Shown: positions 34,982-45,227, numbered from the stretch's first letter. The stretch is 64,000 nucleotides of DNA from Lunatimonas salinarum (GCF_017811155.1 NZ_JACVCV010000010.1:159971-223970), one strand, 5' to 3'. Made by a program: numbers and translations. Notes: generated by a model from the sequence alone, not told the origin.

Positions 34982-36184
34982 ATGAACGCTATTTTATCGG
35001 ATCGAATCAATGCCATGGAGGAATCTGCCACCTTGGCCATGGCGAAAAAAGCCAGAGAACTCAAAAGTCAAGGTATCAACATCATCAGCCTAAGCTTGGG
35101 GGAACCGGACTTTAAAACGCCCCAGCACATACAGCAGGCAGCAAAGGACGCAATAGACGAGGGCAAATATTTCTCCTATCCCCCAGTAGCAGGTTATCAG
35201 GATCTCCGGGAGGCCATTGCGGCAAAATTGAGAACAGAGAACCGCATTGCCGAAGCAAAGGCTGAAAATATCGTGGTTTCTACCGGGGCAAAGCATTCGA
35301 TAGCGAATATTTTCATGTGTATCGTTAACGAAGGTGACGAAGTAGTGATCTTTTCCCCCTACTGGGTTTCTTACTCTGAAATCATCAAATTGGCCGGTGG
35401 GGTACCGGTATTGATAGAAGGTACGTTGGAAAACAACTTCAAAGCAACTGCCCAGCAACTCGAAGAAGCCATCACCGAAAAAACCAAAGCGGTCATTTAC
35501 TCGTCTCCCTGTAACCCTACTGGCTCGGTATTCAGCAAAGAAGAACTGGAAGCCATTGCCGAAGTGGTGAAAAAACGGGACAACATCGTGGTGATAGCCG
35601 ATGAAATATACGAAAAAATCAATTTTACGGGAGCGCATGCGAGTATCGCCTCCTTTCCTGGCATGTTCGAACGCACCATCACAGTCAATGGTTTTTCAAA
35701 GGGCTACGCCATGACCGGCTGGAGAGTGGGCTATATCTGTGCACCTGTGGCCATCGCAAAGGCCTGTGAAAAGTTACAGGGGCAGTTTACTTCCGGCGGT
35801 ACGGGAATTGCCCAACGGGCTGCGCTGGCAGGTATTGTTGGAGACCAAGCTCCCACCAAGGAGATGGAAGCCGCCTACCTAAAAAGAAGAGACCTAGTGC
35901 TCGACTTACTTCGGGACATCCCCGGGATTAAGACCCATGTACCCGAAGGCGCATTTTATTTCTTCCCGGACGTAACGGCCTTTTTCGGCAAAACAGACGG
36001 GGAAATGACCATTGGCACCGCAGATGACTTCTGTCTGTACATTCTCAAAGAAGCACACGTATCTTTGGTAACAGGAGAAGCTTTTGGCGCGCCTAACTGC
36101 GTTCGGCTTTCGTACGCCGCTTCTGAAGAAGAACTCAAAGAAGCACTTAAGAATATCAAAGAAGCTGTTCTTAAGCTAAAATAA
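34982..36184 (+). CDS. aspC: Pyridoxal-phosphate aspartate aminotransferase
   Basis: A 400-residue class I (type Ib) aminotransferase: SLGEPDFKTP near the N-terminus, SPCNPTGSVF (the Asn contacting PLP), VIADEIYE and the Schiff-base Lys in NGFSKGYAMTGWRVGY, and a C-terminal Arg in NCVRLSYA for the substrate carboxylate. It interconverts aspartate and oxaloacetate; some relatives also use prephenate. It is led by a 100-nt leader after its -7 element and ends in a hairpin terminator. Confidence 0.94.
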   Translation: MNAILSDRINAMEESATLAMAKKARELKSQGINIISLSLGEPDFKTPQHIQQAAKDAIDEGKYFSYPPVAGYQDLREAIAAKLRTENRIAEAKAENIVVSTGAKHSIANIFMCIVNEGDEVVIFSPYWVSYSEIIKLAGGVPVLIEGTLENNFKATAQQLEEAITEKTKAVIYSSPCNPTGSVFSKEELEAIAEVVKKRDNIVVIADEIYEKINFTGAHASIASFPGMFERTITVNGFSKGYAMTGWRVGYICAPVAIAKACEKLQGQFTSGGTGIAQRAALAGIVGDQAPTKEMEAAYLKRRDLVLDLLRDIPGIKTHVPEGAFYFFPDVTAFFGKTDGEMTIGTADDFCLYILKEAHVSLVTGEAFGAPNCVRLSYAASEEELKEALKNIKEAVLKLK

Positions 36185-36203
36185 TTCATGATAATCCTTG
36201 GGT

Positions 36204-36258
36204 GCCGATAGCCGGCGGACTGAAAAAAACAGTGCGATGTGCTATCGGCTCCTTTTTT
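36204..36258 (+). terminator. Terminator/attenuator between aspC and the glycosyltransferase gene
   Basis: GCCGATAGC (36204-36212) pairs with GCTATCGGC (36241-36249) across a 28-nt loop and is followed by T6. It separates aspC from the gene at 36268. Confidence 0.6.
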
Positions 36259-36267
36259 CCCTCTCCC

Positions 36268-36975
36268 ATGCCTGCACTCGTCATCACACCGGTAAAGGAT
36301 GCGCTAGGCGCAACCTTGACAACCATTGAAGCCATACAGTCGGGCGAATTACCTCTGGAATACCGCGTATATAACGACTATAGCTCTCCGGAAACGGAGA
36401 AGGGACTGGAGAAAGCTGCCAAGCAACACAAGTTTCAACTTATTCACCTTCGGGATCTGACAGATGCGCCCTCGCCCAACTACAAAACGGTCCTACAGCA
36501 CGCTCAAAAATATGCATTGGCACAGAACCTCTCCCTAATCATCGTAGAATCCGATGTGACGGTAAAGAAGGATACGCTCTCCAAGCTGATTGCATTTAGC
36601 GAGCAACATCCAAGTACCGGACTGGTAGGCGCAGTCACCGTAGACGAGCAAAACAAGGTAAATTTTCCTTACCTTAAGTTTAAGGACGAGAAAGCCTCCT
36701 TGATCAATACCAAGCGAAGCTTGAGTTTTTGTTGCACACTGCTTAGCAACCGTTTTTTGCATTCCTATGACTTTTCCCATCTCGATACTTCAAAGGATTG
36801 GTTTGACACACATATCTCCAAAAAATCGTTGGAAAATGGTTTTGAAAACGTTGTGCTAATGGACACTAGAGTGCTGCACCGCCCGCACGGAAGTCGGCCA
36901 TGGAAACAACTCAAGTATACCAATCCGGTCAAATACTACCTGAACAAGTTTTTTAAGGGAAGAGACAAAATTTAG
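36268..36975 (+). CDS. Family 2-like glycosyltransferase
   Basis: A 235-residue GT-A-type protein. The start MPALVITPVKD (36268) is preferred because the longer GTG start at 36202 lies before and within the terminator hairpin. It has YRVYNDYSSPETEKGLEKA (nucleotide-binding Asp), then LIIVESDVTVKK in the place of the DxD motif, and LVGAVTVDE. The acceptor is unknown. It is followed by a hairpin shared with the convergent glycosyltransferase. Confidence 0.78.
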   Translation: MPALVITPVKDALGATLTTIEAIQSGELPLEYRVYNDYSSPETEKGLEKAAKQHKFQLIHLRDLTDAPSPNYKTVLQHAQKYALAQNLSLIIVESDVTVKKDTLSKLIAFSEQHPSTGLVGAVTVDEQNKVNFPYLKFKDEKASLINTKRSLSFCCTLLSNRFLHSYDFSHLDTSKDWFDTHISKKSLENGFENVVLMDTRVLHRPHGSRPWKQLKYTNPVKYYLNKFFKGRDKI

Positions 36976-37004
36976 TAATTGAGAATTCGATAGTCATTGG
37001 CGGG

Positions 37005-37071
37005 TAAGACAGCAGGTGGTAATAGATCGGGGACTTTACGGGATTAAAAACAGCACCTGGTCTTATTTTTT
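37005..37071 (+). terminator. Terminator after the plus-strand glycosyltransferase
   Basis: TAAGAC-(2-nt bulge)-CAGGTG at 37005-37018 pairs with CACCTGGTCTTA at 37054-37065, followed by a T-run to about 37071. Confidence 0.6.
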
Positions 37072-37129
37072 AGCAAATTCCCTCTCAAACCCACGAAGTG
37101 GCATTTTGATTGTACCGATCCGTCCCTTT

Positions 37130-37909
37130 TTAGTGGCGTATTAGCAGCCAGTTTTCTAGCGTATTAATAAGCTTTGACCATGTTTTGCTTTTTCGAATCG
37201 GTCCGTTAAGATGCTGATATATAAAATCCCGGTGTTTGTCATTGATAAATCGATAGGTCCGTTGCCGGGCCTGTCTGTCTACTGACTTACGCCGAGAACC
37301 TCCCCGTATGCGGTAATAAAACCCGGTAAAGGGCAACTTAATCACCTCGCCGGTATCCTTCAGCATGGCGATCCAAAATTCCCAGTCCTCAAACCCCCAG
37401 GTCATTTCCTCGGCGTACCCTCCTATGGCTTCCCAATCTCGCTTGCGGTACATGGCAGAAACAAAAATCATATTACCCTGGGCCAGTTGTGCCCGACTAA
37501 AAGGCTTGAGCTTCCAAGGCCCGGTTTTAGCACCGAACTTGTCCGCCTCACAGTACACTACTTTGACCTCCGGCCTATGTTGCAAAACCTCCACCGCTTC
37601 TCGGATATAATGGCTTGCTATCAGGTCATCGGCATCCAAAGGAAGAATGTAGACCCCCCTCGCATAGCGTATGGCCGCATTCCTTGCCGCTGATGGTCCC
37701 GCATTGGGCTGGCTAAAAAAGTGAATCCAAGCATGTGTTGCGGCAAGTTCCTTTGCTATTTTAGGCGATTGGTCTGTTGACCCGTCATCTACAATGACCC
37801 ACTCCATAGGAGCGTAGTCTGAAGAAACCAATGATTGGGCTGTTTCCTCCAAAAAAGCTTCTTGATTATACAATGGTGTTATGACGCTTACCAGCGGGGA
37901 TTCTTCCAT
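37130..37909 (-). CDS. Family 2 glycosyltransferase
   Basis: A 259-residue GT2 enzyme: VSVITPLYNQEAFLEETAQS at the start, WVIVDDGSTDQSP for nucleotide binding, ILPLDADDLI as DxD, and GGYAEEMTWGFEDWEFWIAM with the ED(W) motif and catalytic Asp. It probably transfers a sugar from a nucleotide-sugar to a cell-surface glycan. It has a basic C-terminus and no membrane segment. A minus-strand -7 element (37926-37933, TAATTTTG) lies just upstream. Confidence 0.9.
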   Translation of the reverse strand: MEESPLVSVITPLYNQEAFLEETAQSLVSSDYAPMEWVIVDDGSTDQSPKIAKELAATHAWIHFFSQPNAGPSAARNAAIRYARGVYILPLDADDLIASHYIREAVEVLQHRPEVKVVYCEADKFGAKTGPWKLKPFSRAQLAQGNMIFVSAMYRKRDWEAIGGYAEEMTWGFEDWEFWIAMLKDTGEVIKLPFTGFYYRIRGGSRRKSVDRQARQRTYRFINDKHRDFIYQHLNGPIRKSKTWSKLINTLENWLLIRH

Positions 37910-37925
37910 ACCTAAGAATTGACCT

Positions 37926-37933
37926 CAAAATTA
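37926..37933 (-). promoter_or_regulatory. -7 element of the minus-strand glycosyltransferase
   Basis: CAAAATTA read on the minus strand is TAATTTTG, an exact TAnnTTTG, 17 nt before the ATG. The -33 element is not clear. Confidence 0.45.
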
Positions 37934-38322
37934 ATCATTCTATATGATTAATTGCGAATGGATGAAACATCATGCGTTGGATTCGAAGACCCCATTTAAT
38001 GCTAAAATTATTACTATCAAAAGATTTTATTAAATGCTGTGAAAAAAGTCAAAATTTGCAATCCATTTTCTATCAATATCTAAAAAGTGCAAAATTAACA
38101 ATCGTTTTCGTAGACTCCTCTATTCATGTTTATATAACTAATTCATTGACAATCACATATAATGTCTAAGGGCGATCGCAAAAGCCTTCCAAACAGAATC
38201 ACATTTCCGTACGCTATTTCGGTTAAATTGGTTGGTATCTAACGCATGAGTTACGTACACAATTGACGGAAATCACTTTGTAATTATTTCATTAAATTAT
38301 CAAAAATTAGCGAGATCTTATC
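37934..38322. other. AT-rich intergenic region, no supported gene
   Basis: About 390 bp, very AT-rich. A 65-codon open frame at 37972-38169 has no coding character or initiation signal that I trust. Confidence 0.5.
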
Positions 38323-38355
38323 TTTGTTTTGTAAGGAAAAAAATTTGTACCTTTG
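38323..38355 (+). promoter_or_regulatory. Bacteroidota promoter about 400 nt upstream of the gene at 38767
   Basis: TTTG (38323-38326) and TACCTTTG (38348-38355) are separated by 21 nt. Transcription would start near 38361 and pass through the hairpin cluster before reaching the gene at 38767, or end earlier as a small RNA. Confidence 0.65.
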
Positions 38356-38508
38356 TGTTGGGTGATTAAGCAACTTTTTCTACTAATTACTTTTCTTTGG
38401 AATTTGGATGGAGGGAACATTGGCTTAATTTTTTTTACCTCCAAATTTTAAACCGTATACAAAGTCCGTGCCTAGTAATGCATGTATTCATTGTGTAACT
38501 TTATCCTA

Positions 38509-38766
38509 TGAAATCGAGCCTGCCTAGCGGACAGTCAAAAATAATGCGAGCGACACACACTGGGATGCCCCGATAGCTATCGGGGCAAACATACGACCTG
38601 CCTGACGGTAGGCAGGGATTTCATCCCGATAAACCGGGACTAAGTTGTGACCACTGAAAAACAATTATAGACACATGAAATCGAGCACGACGCAAGCGAC
38701 ACACGGAGGAACGATTGTAATACGTGCGAGATTCCATCTGACCGCTTAAAGACAAATTATAAACAG
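38509..38766 (+). repeat. Three-hairpin repeat cluster flanked by a duplicated leader
   Basis: Three hairpins lie in a row: a 20-bp perfect palindrome at 38567-38586, a 7-bp stem CCTGCCT/AGGCAGG at 38597-38616, and TCCCG/CGGGA at 38624-38639. They are flanked by two degenerate copies of ATGAAATCGAGC ... GCGACACAC (38509-38557 and about 38674-38706), so the hairpin element seems inserted into, or carried with, a duplicated segment. It resembles the dispersed REP-like hairpins of some Bacteroidota. Confidence 0.6.
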
Positions 38767-39804
38767 ATGAAAAGCTATTTTTTCAGTCTTCTATTGGCAG
38801 TAATCAGTGGGTTGGTTTCAGGAACGGCTTTTGGCCAGCAGGATACGCTAAATACGTATTACGAAACGTTTCCGAAAAAAATCACCGGACGGTATTACTT
38901 CTCCAGGAAATACACGGCGTTGGAGATACAGGATCCGGGAACCGGCTATCGTTACCGCTTCGAACCCCGTTCCACGTTAAACATGGGAGTCGGGGCAACT
39001 TATCAAAACCTCACCCTAAACTTGGCATATGGGTTTGGGTTCCTGAATCCAGATTTAGGGCAGGGAGATAGCAAATACCTCGACCTTCAGGCCCACATAT
39101 ACCCCAAAAATTTCGTCATTGACTTTTTCGGGCAGTTTTACCGCGGATATCACGTTGATGGGCGGGAATCCAAGATCCCCGAACCGGAACGATTTGTCGT
39201 ACTCCCGGATATGAAGGTCAGAAAGATCGGCGCATCCATCCAATACTTATTCAACGGCGAAAGGCTATCTCTTCGAGCTGCCTTCCTGCAAAACGAATGG
39301 CAAAAAAAGTCCGCCACCAGTATGCTTCTTGGGTTTGAGATGTATGGAGGGCACGCCTCCAACGAAGCGGGGATACTGACTTCATCGATAATAAATCAGC
39401 AAGAGGGACGTTTCCAACATATCCGCTTTTTTGAGTTCGGTCCAAATCTTGGATATGTCGGCACCCTGGTTATTGCAAAACGTTTCTTCCTTACCGGCTC
39501 GATCAGCAGCAATCTAGGCCTTGGTTACCTTTCCGCATCCGATCAGGGAATTAGGAACTCCTCCTGGCAGCTGAATCCCAACGTATTCCTTCGCGGCTTT
39601 GCCGGGTACAACAACAAAGCCTGGTCGATAAATGTAAACTATGTCCTGAACCAAGTACGACTACCGAACACTGCCGGATTGAATCCCTCCCTATTCACCG
39701 GAAATTACCGGTTTAATTTTATTTACCGCTTTGATCCTGGACCAAAGATAAAGCGGTATTTAAACTGGATTGAAGATAAACGGAATGCCGTGCTGAAAAG
39801 ATAA
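38767..39804 (+). CDS. DUF4421-like outer-membrane protein
   Basis: A 345-residue protein with a Sec signal (ending TAFGQ) and alternating aromatic beta-strand patterns throughout (NLTLNLAYGFGFLNPDL, YLDLQAHIY, FVIDFFGQFYRGY), as in small outer-membrane barrels. The general pattern fits DUF4421 proteins, which are Bacteroidota-specific and of unknown function. It precedes the SusC gene by 275 bp but has its own promoter and long structured leader, so a link to the SusCD system is only possible. Confidence 0.7.
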   Translation: MKSYFFSLLLAVISGLVSGTAFGQQDTLNTYYETFPKKITGRYYFSRKYTALEIQDPGTGYRYRFEPRSTLNMGVGATYQNLTLNLAYGFGFLNPDLGQGDSKYLDLQAHIYPKNFVIDFFGQFYRGYHVDGRESKIPEPERFVVLPDMKVRKIGASIQYLFNGERLSLRAAFLQNEWQKKSATSMLLGFEMYGGHASNEAGILTSSIINQQEGRFQHIRFFEFGPNLGYVGTLVIAKRFFLTGSISSNLGLGYLSASDQGIRNSSWQLNPNVFLRGFAGYNNKAWSINVNYVLNQVRLPNTAGLNPSLFTGNYRFNFIYRFDPGPKIKRYLNWIEDKRNAVLKR

Positions 39805-40079
39805 ATACCCTATAAGTCTGCTCGCTTACATAAAATTGAATTGTTCCTTAGTTTCATTTTTCATAACGTTTACTGCTTATAACTAACACTTTTTTAGCCA
39901 AAAAAACATTTTGTTAACATTCTATTTACAATATCTTAAAGCGATCTATTCTGTCAAAAGGAATATTCTGGGCTAAAGGCCTGTTTTTTTCAAAATTTTT
40001 ACCTGTTATTAGTGGTATGAATATTTCCTTTTTTAGTATTCATCGTAGGGAAAATTAGTTAACCACACCAATATGCTTT

Positions 40080-43000
40080 ATGGGAAAACACTTTACACTT
40101 GCTAAAAGGCCACTCACTATGGCGCTCATTGCGCTGTTAGGCCTGTTCTATTTGACGGACGCTTATGCCCAAACCCGGCGAATATCCGGAAAAGTTACGT
40201 CTAAAGAAGAGACGATGGGAATTCCCGGCGTCAATGTGCTCATTAAGGGGACGCAGGTAGGCACTGCGACGAACATCGATGGGGACTTCTCTCTGGACGT
40301 ACCGGACAACAACACCGTACTGATCTTTTCTTATATTGGTTTCCAAAACCAGGAAATCACCGTAGGCAATCGGTCGGTCATTAATGTGGAACTTGTCCAA
40401 GATGAAGGCACGTTGGGTGAAGTGGTGGTTACTGCCTTGGGCATACGCCGGGAGGAAATATCCTTGGGTTATTCCATTGAACGGGTAGGAGGGGATGAAA
40501 TGACCCGTGTTGCCCAAGAAAGCTTTTTGAATGCCATGGCCGGAAAAGTGGCTGGTGCCACCATCAGCAGCACCGGTGGGACCGGTTCCTCAGTCAGCAT
40601 GGTGATCCGGGGGGCGACCTCTTTGAATTCGGACAACCAACCACTCTTCGTGGTAGACGGCGTGCCAATAGCCAACACGTTGAACAACGTATCGTCTTTT
40701 GGGAATGAAAACCGGGTGGATTATGGTAACGCCATTTCCGGCCTAAATCCTGATGACATTGCGGAAATCACCATCTTGAAAGGCCCTAGCGCAGCAGCGC
40801 TCTATGGATCACGTGCCGGTAACGGTGTGGTGCTAATCACTACCAAAAGTGGTAAAGTAGATAGATTGACCGTAAATGTAAGCTCCAATACCGTTTTTGA
40901 TGTGCCCTTTAAATACCTTAAGTGGCATTCTCGGTTTGGCTCCGGACAGTTTTCGGCGATTCCACCCGATATCAGCGGAACACCTTTATCAAATCCCTTT
41001 GGAGCATTGGTACAGGAGAACGTGAACGCGGCTTTTGGTGCCGAGCTGGACAGAGGCTATATGGCACCACAGTGGAACAGCCCACTGGATGAACAGGGGC
41101 GCCCCATTCCCATGGAATTGGTGTCCCACCCGAATAATGTGCAAAACTTTATGCAAACGGGAATCACCACCACCAATGGATTCTCGGTATCAAACAGTAC
41201 GCAATCCATGAACTACCGTATCTCCTACGGAAACATGCAAAACAGGGGCATCATACCCAATTCAGACCTCTTCCGGAATACAATAAATATCAATTCATCT
41301 GTAAAGCTCAACGACAAGCTGACACTGAGCACCAACTTGGACGTAAGCCGAAACAATTCGAATAACCGACCTGCCGGTGAACGAGGTACCAATCCCCTGC
41401 AATGGGTGTACGAAACCTCACCGCATATCAACATCCTAGACCTAAAGGATTATTGGATGCCCGGTCAGGAAGGGTTACAGCAACGCAGTCCGGATGCAAG
41501 TTTCCCTACCCGTACCATCAACAATCCCTACTTTCTGGCAAATGAGGTGAACAACAGTTTCAACCGGGATCGGGTATTTGGAAACATCAAAGCGGACTGG
41601 CAGATCTCTCCAAGCGTAAGTGCCTTTGTGCGGTATGCGCTTGATACCTATAGTGAAACCCGGGAAAGCAAAATTGCCAATAGCTACACCCAAGAGCTAC
41701 AAGGTGCTTATGGCATATCCGAGCTGAATGGCTTCGAAAGTAACGCAGACTTTTTGGTATCCTATAATAAAGATGTAAACAACTTTGGCATCACACTCTC
41801 AGGTGGCGGCAACATGCGGTACCAAAATGGCAGCAACATCACCGTATCCTCCCGTCCCGGTGCGGGCCTCATTGTCCCGGGGGTGTATACCGTTCAGAAT
41901 ATTGCCCAAGATAATGTGCAATACTCCAACTCCCGATTTGAGCGTGGAATCAACAGTTTGTATGCCTTGGCAAACCTGTCTTATAATGACATGATTTACC
42001 TTGACCTTACGGCCCGAAACGACTGGTCCAGTACGCTGCCCAATGCCGAGCCCTATTTCTATCCGTCCGCATCCCTAAGTTTGCTGGTTAATGAAATGGT
42101 CAATATGCCGACTTCCGTAAGTCTCTTCAAGCTGCGGGGCGGATATGCGCAGGTTGGGAACGACGCCAATCCTTACCGCTTGATTGCCATGCTCTCCAAT
42201 GCCGGCGCTTGGGGAAATCTGCCTCGTTTGACCTTACCATCCACCCTTCTAAACCCGACCTTGAAACCGGAGATCGCAAGCTCCTATGAAGCGGGTCTTG
42301 ATTTCCATCTTTTCAATGGCCGTGTTCGGTTCGCAGGTACTTATTACGTGATGGAAAACGAAAACCAAATACTGAGCACGTTAATGCCCCCATCCACCGG
42401 GTACACGGGAAAGAATATAAACGCCGGCCTTCTACGTAGTAAGGGCATTGAGCTTACGTTGGGGTCTACCATTGTGGAAAACAGAAACTGGCGATGGGAC
42501 GTGAATGTTAACTTAACCAGAAACCGAACCCGAATCCTTGAACTCTCCGATGACTTGCCCTATTACACCCTATGGACAGATGCAAGAGGGGGTGCTTGGA
42601 CCTATGTAGGCGATGAGATCGGTGACATCTACGACGCAGAGGTGATCACCGTGGAAGATCCCAATTCCGAGTATTTTGGATTTCCTATCTTGAACCCCCA
42701 AAGTGGCAAATGGCAAGATGTGGCTGCCCAAAATACCCGAAATAGAATCGGAAATTTTAATCCAAGGTTTATCCTAGGTGGTCAGAGCTCTCTTTCGTAC
42801 AAAAACTTCCACTTGAATTTTACCTTTGATTGGAGAAATGGGGGTGACTTTGTGTCCCAAACTTACCGATGGGGCGAAGAACACGGCAGATCTCAGATCT
42901 TCTTGGATAAATTGATCAACCCGGGCGATATGCAAGGAAGAGAGCTTAGAGACTATTTGATTGCAAACAAGGACCAAATGATACTAATGAACGGCAACAA

Positions 43001-43514
43001 CTTCCCGCTTGTCGGTGGGCCCACCCCTGATTTCAATGGCTATCCCTTTACCTTTGGACCCTTTACCTTGCCCTATGGTGGCGTGTTTATCCCAGGTGTA
43101 TATGCGACTGCTTTTGATGAGAACGGAAACCCTACTGAGTTTGCCGAAAACCTAGGGGAAAACATTGGTCAACCTGGAGGTACAGTCACCATGCCGTTTG
43201 CCGGAAGTACCGCTTGGAGCTTTACTAGGGCCTTCCTGTTTCCGGCATCCTTTGTGAAACTTCGGGAAGTGTCCTTCGGAATGGATCTTCCTGCCCGTAT
43301 CACCAGTGCATTGAAGATGCAGAACCTGAATTTCTCCGTGTATAGCCGTAACATCATCCTATGGACTGCTGCCAAAATCAACATCGATCCGGAGATGGCT
43401 TTCCAACCACAGGCAGGTGTAGAAGCAGGAACCCAGTTCAAACAAGGGATCGAACGTTGGAACGTCAATCCTTGGGTGATGCCAATTGGTTTCAAAATAA
43501 ATGCTACGTTTTAA
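40080..43514 (+). CDS. SusC/RagA family TonB-linked outer-membrane transporter
   Basis: A 1144-residue SusC-type transporter of usual length. A signal peptide (to AYAQ) is followed by a carboxypeptidase-D-like beta-sandwich (ISGKVTSKEETMGIPGVNVLIKG, residues 35-110), a plug domain (LGEVVVTALGIRREEISLGYS, SMVIRGATSLNSDNQPLFVVDG) and the 22-strand barrel ending in ...INATF. It forms the energy-dependent outer-membrane pore of a SusCD complex, with the SusD-like lipoprotein encoded 20 nt downstream as its lid. The substrate is not evident; the ceramidase-like neighbour points to a lipid or N-acyl compound rather than a glycan, as inference. Confidence 0.95.
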   Translation: MGKHFTLAKRPLTMALIALLGLFYLTDAYAQTRRISGKVTSKEETMGIPGVNVLIKGTQVGTATNIDGDFSLDVPDNNTVLIFSYIGFQNQEITVGNRSVINVELVQDEGTLGEVVVTALGIRREEISLGYSIERVGGDEMTRVAQESFLNAMAGKVAGATISSTGGTGSSVSMVIRGATSLNSDNQPLFVVDGVPIANTLNNVSSFGNENRVDYGNAISGLNPDDIAEITILKGPSAAALYGSRAGNGVVLITTKSGKVDRLTVNVSSNTVFDVPFKYLKWHSRFGSGQFSAIPPDISGTPLSNPFGALVQENVNAAFGAELDRGYMAPQWNSPLDEQGRPIPMELVSHPNNVQNFMQTGITTTNGFSVSNSTQSMNYRISYGNMQNRGIIPNSDLFRNTININSSVKLNDKLTLSTNLDVSRNNSNNRPAGERGTNPLQWVYETSPHINILDLKDYWMPGQEGLQQRSPDASFPTRTINNPYFLANEVNNSFNRDRVFGNIKADWQISPSVSAFVRYALDTYSETRESKIANSYTQELQGAYGISELNGFESNADFLVSYNKDVNNFGITLSGGGNMRYQNGSNITVSSRPGAGLIVPGVYTVQNIAQDNVQYSNSRFERGINSLYALANLSYNDMIYLDLTARNDWSSTLPNAEPYFYPSASLSLLVNEMVNMPTSVSLFKLRGGYAQVGNDANPYRLIAMLSNAGAWGNLPRLTLPSTLLNPTLKPEIASSYEAGLDFHLFNGRVRFAGTYYVMENENQILSTLMPPSTGYTGKNINAGLLRSKGIELTLGSTIVENRNWRWDVNVNLTRNRTRILELSDDLPYYTLWTDARGGAWTYVGDEIGDIYDAEVITVEDPNSEYFGFPILNPQSGKWQDVAAQNTRNRIGNFNPRFILGGQSSLSYKNFHLNFTFDWRNGGDFVSQTYRWGEEHGRSQIFLDKLINPGDMQGRELRDYLIANKDQMILMNGNNFPLVGGPTPDFNGYPFTFGPFTLPYGGVFIPGVYATAFDENGNPTEFAENLGENIGQPGGTVTMPFAGSTAWSFTRAFLFPASFVKLREVSFGMDLPARITSALKMQNLNFSVYSRNIILWTAAKINIDPEMAFQPQAGVEAGTQFKQGIERWNVNPWVMPIGFKINATF

Positions 43515-43534
43515 TCATCCGATTACAACCTAAA

Positions 43535-45205
43535 ATGAGATATCGTATGACTCTGAAAAATATAACCTTCAAACTCTTAGGGCTGGTAATGATCTTTACC
43601 ATATCCTGCCAGGAAAGCCTGATGGATATGAACGTGGACCCAAATGCCGCTAACCCGGCAACCACAAACCCTAACCTCGTGCTCACTACCGTGCTCACCG
43701 AAGCCGGGAAATCCGTGGTAAACCTCGGATATGGAGATATCGCAGGCGTAATGCAGCACACTCAAAAAGACGGGTGGGCAGGTGGCCATAACCTATACGA
43801 CTGGAACCGAAACAACAGCTGGGCGGGATACTACGGTATCCTTCGAAACAATCAGTTTGTATATGACCGTTCAGTAGAGCTTGGTTTCGAGTTGCAGCAA
43901 GGTGTCACCTTGGTCATGAAATCCATGATGTTTGGCCTGATCACCGATCTCTGGGGAGATGCTCCCTATACCATGGCACTGAAAGGTACAGAGGGAACGC
44001 CCGAGGCGACTTTCCCGGTATTTGATACCCAGGAAAGCATCTATCGGGGTATCCTAGAGGATCTGGAGCGTGCCAATCAGCTCCTATCCAAACCCCGAAA
44101 CGAATACAACAGCACCATTCAGGGAGCCGATGTGTACTACAATGGTGATCCGGCTAAGTGGCGAAAGTTAGCCAATTCACTTAAGCTTCGCTACTTGATG
44201 AGAGTTTCCGACAAGCTGCCCGACTTTGCTAAGCAGGGAATTGAAGCCATCATGGCCAATCCAGCTCAATACCCGATCATCACAACCCCGGCAGACGACG
44301 CTTCCATGGGATTTGCGGGTATCAGCAACGATACGTCGTGGCCAAACAATACCCGCTTTGACGCCAATGAGAGCAACTACCGCAGGATAAAAATGTGTCA
44401 AACCTTGGTGGAATCGCTGCGGTCCAAAAATGATCCCCGAATAGCCGTCTGGGCAAACAGGGTGCAGATCCCACTCGTAGTAGACGCAACATTACCTGAA
44501 AACACCGACCGCATCGAAAATGGCCGAAGATTGCTCTCGCCGGATGTATTGGCGGCACGAAACATCGCCCTTGAGGATATCAACCAAAACCCGGACTACG
44601 TTGGAATTCCCCCTGCAATCCCCGGCCCTCAGGTATATAACATGAGCCCAGATGCCAATCAAGCCGCCTTCAACCCCCACGTATCGTGGTTAAATGACAT
44701 CTATCGTGCAGCTTCGGGTCCACTCTTGCGGTCCAGAATCCTGTCGGCTTCGGAGGTACATTTCATACTGGCCGAGGCCGCACTGAAAGGGTGGTCCGTT
44801 GGCAACTCGGCCGAAGCCCATTACAATGCCGCCATTCAGGCCTCCTTTACCACTTGGGGTATTGCCGGTCAAGCAGCCGCATACCTCGCCCAAGATAACG
44901 TCCGCTTTGACGGCACCTTAAAGCAGCTTATTGAGCAGAAATGGATTGCTTCCTGGACTGCAGCGGCAGAGTCCTGGTTTGACTACCGACGAACCGGCTT
45001 CCCCGAGCTACAGGCAGGTCCCTTTGCCCTGCGAACCGTTCTCCCCGTCAGGTATTACTACATGATTGACGAAGAAAACCTCAATCAGGTCAATACCCAA
45101 GCAGCCATGGACAGGCTACAGCAAACCAACTTCTCCCAAGTGGACGGGCTTAACAGCGCCTGGTCTAAACCTTGGGTGATACAGGGAACCAATAAACCTT
45201 GGTAA
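43535..45205 (+). CDS. SusD/RagB family lipoprotein (SusD-like_2 type)
   Basis: The ATG at 43535 (or 43547) gives a 556-residue lipoprotein with lipobox TISC. TPR-like helical SusD features are visible: LMDMNVDPNAANPATTNPN at the N-terminus, SMMFGLITDLWGDAPYT, YRGILEDLERANQLL, WRKLANSLKLRYLMRVS and QKWIASWTAAAESWFDYRRTGFPEL. The upstream in-frame stretch lies inside susC and is not used. It covers the SusC pore and binds ligand. A perfect hairpin terminator follows at 45228-45255, which should make the next gene weaker or separately expressed. Confidence 0.94.
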   Translation: MRYRMTLKNITFKLLGLVMIFTISCQESLMDMNVDPNAANPATTNPNLVLTTVLTEAGKSVVNLGYGDIAGVMQHTQKDGWAGGHNLYDWNRNNSWAGYYGILRNNQFVYDRSVELGFELQQGVTLVMKSMMFGLITDLWGDAPYTMALKGTEGTPEATFPVFDTQESIYRGILEDLERANQLLSKPRNEYNSTIQGADVYYNGDPAKWRKLANSLKLRYLMRVSDKLPDFAKQGIEAIMANPAQYPIITTPADDASMGFAGISNDTSWPNNTRFDANESNYRRIKMCQTLVESLRSKNDPRIAVWANRVQIPLVVDATLPENTDRIENGRRLLSPDVLAARNIALEDINQNPDYVGIPPAIPGPQVYNMSPDANQAAFNPHVSWLNDIYRAASGPLLRSRILSASEVHFILAEAALKGWSVGNSAEAHYNAAIQASFTTWGIAGQAAAYLAQDNVRFDGTLKQLIEQKWIASWTAAAESWFDYRRTGFPELQAGPFALRTVLPVRYYYMIDEENLNQVNTQAAMDRLQQTNFSQVDGLNSAWSKPWVIQGTNKPW

Positions 45206-45227
45206 TCGCTACCCATGACACGTATTT

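Noticed and set aside
37972..38169. 65-codon plus-strand frame in an AT-rich gap
   Set aside because: No promoter, no coding bias and a composition typical of random AT-rich DNA.
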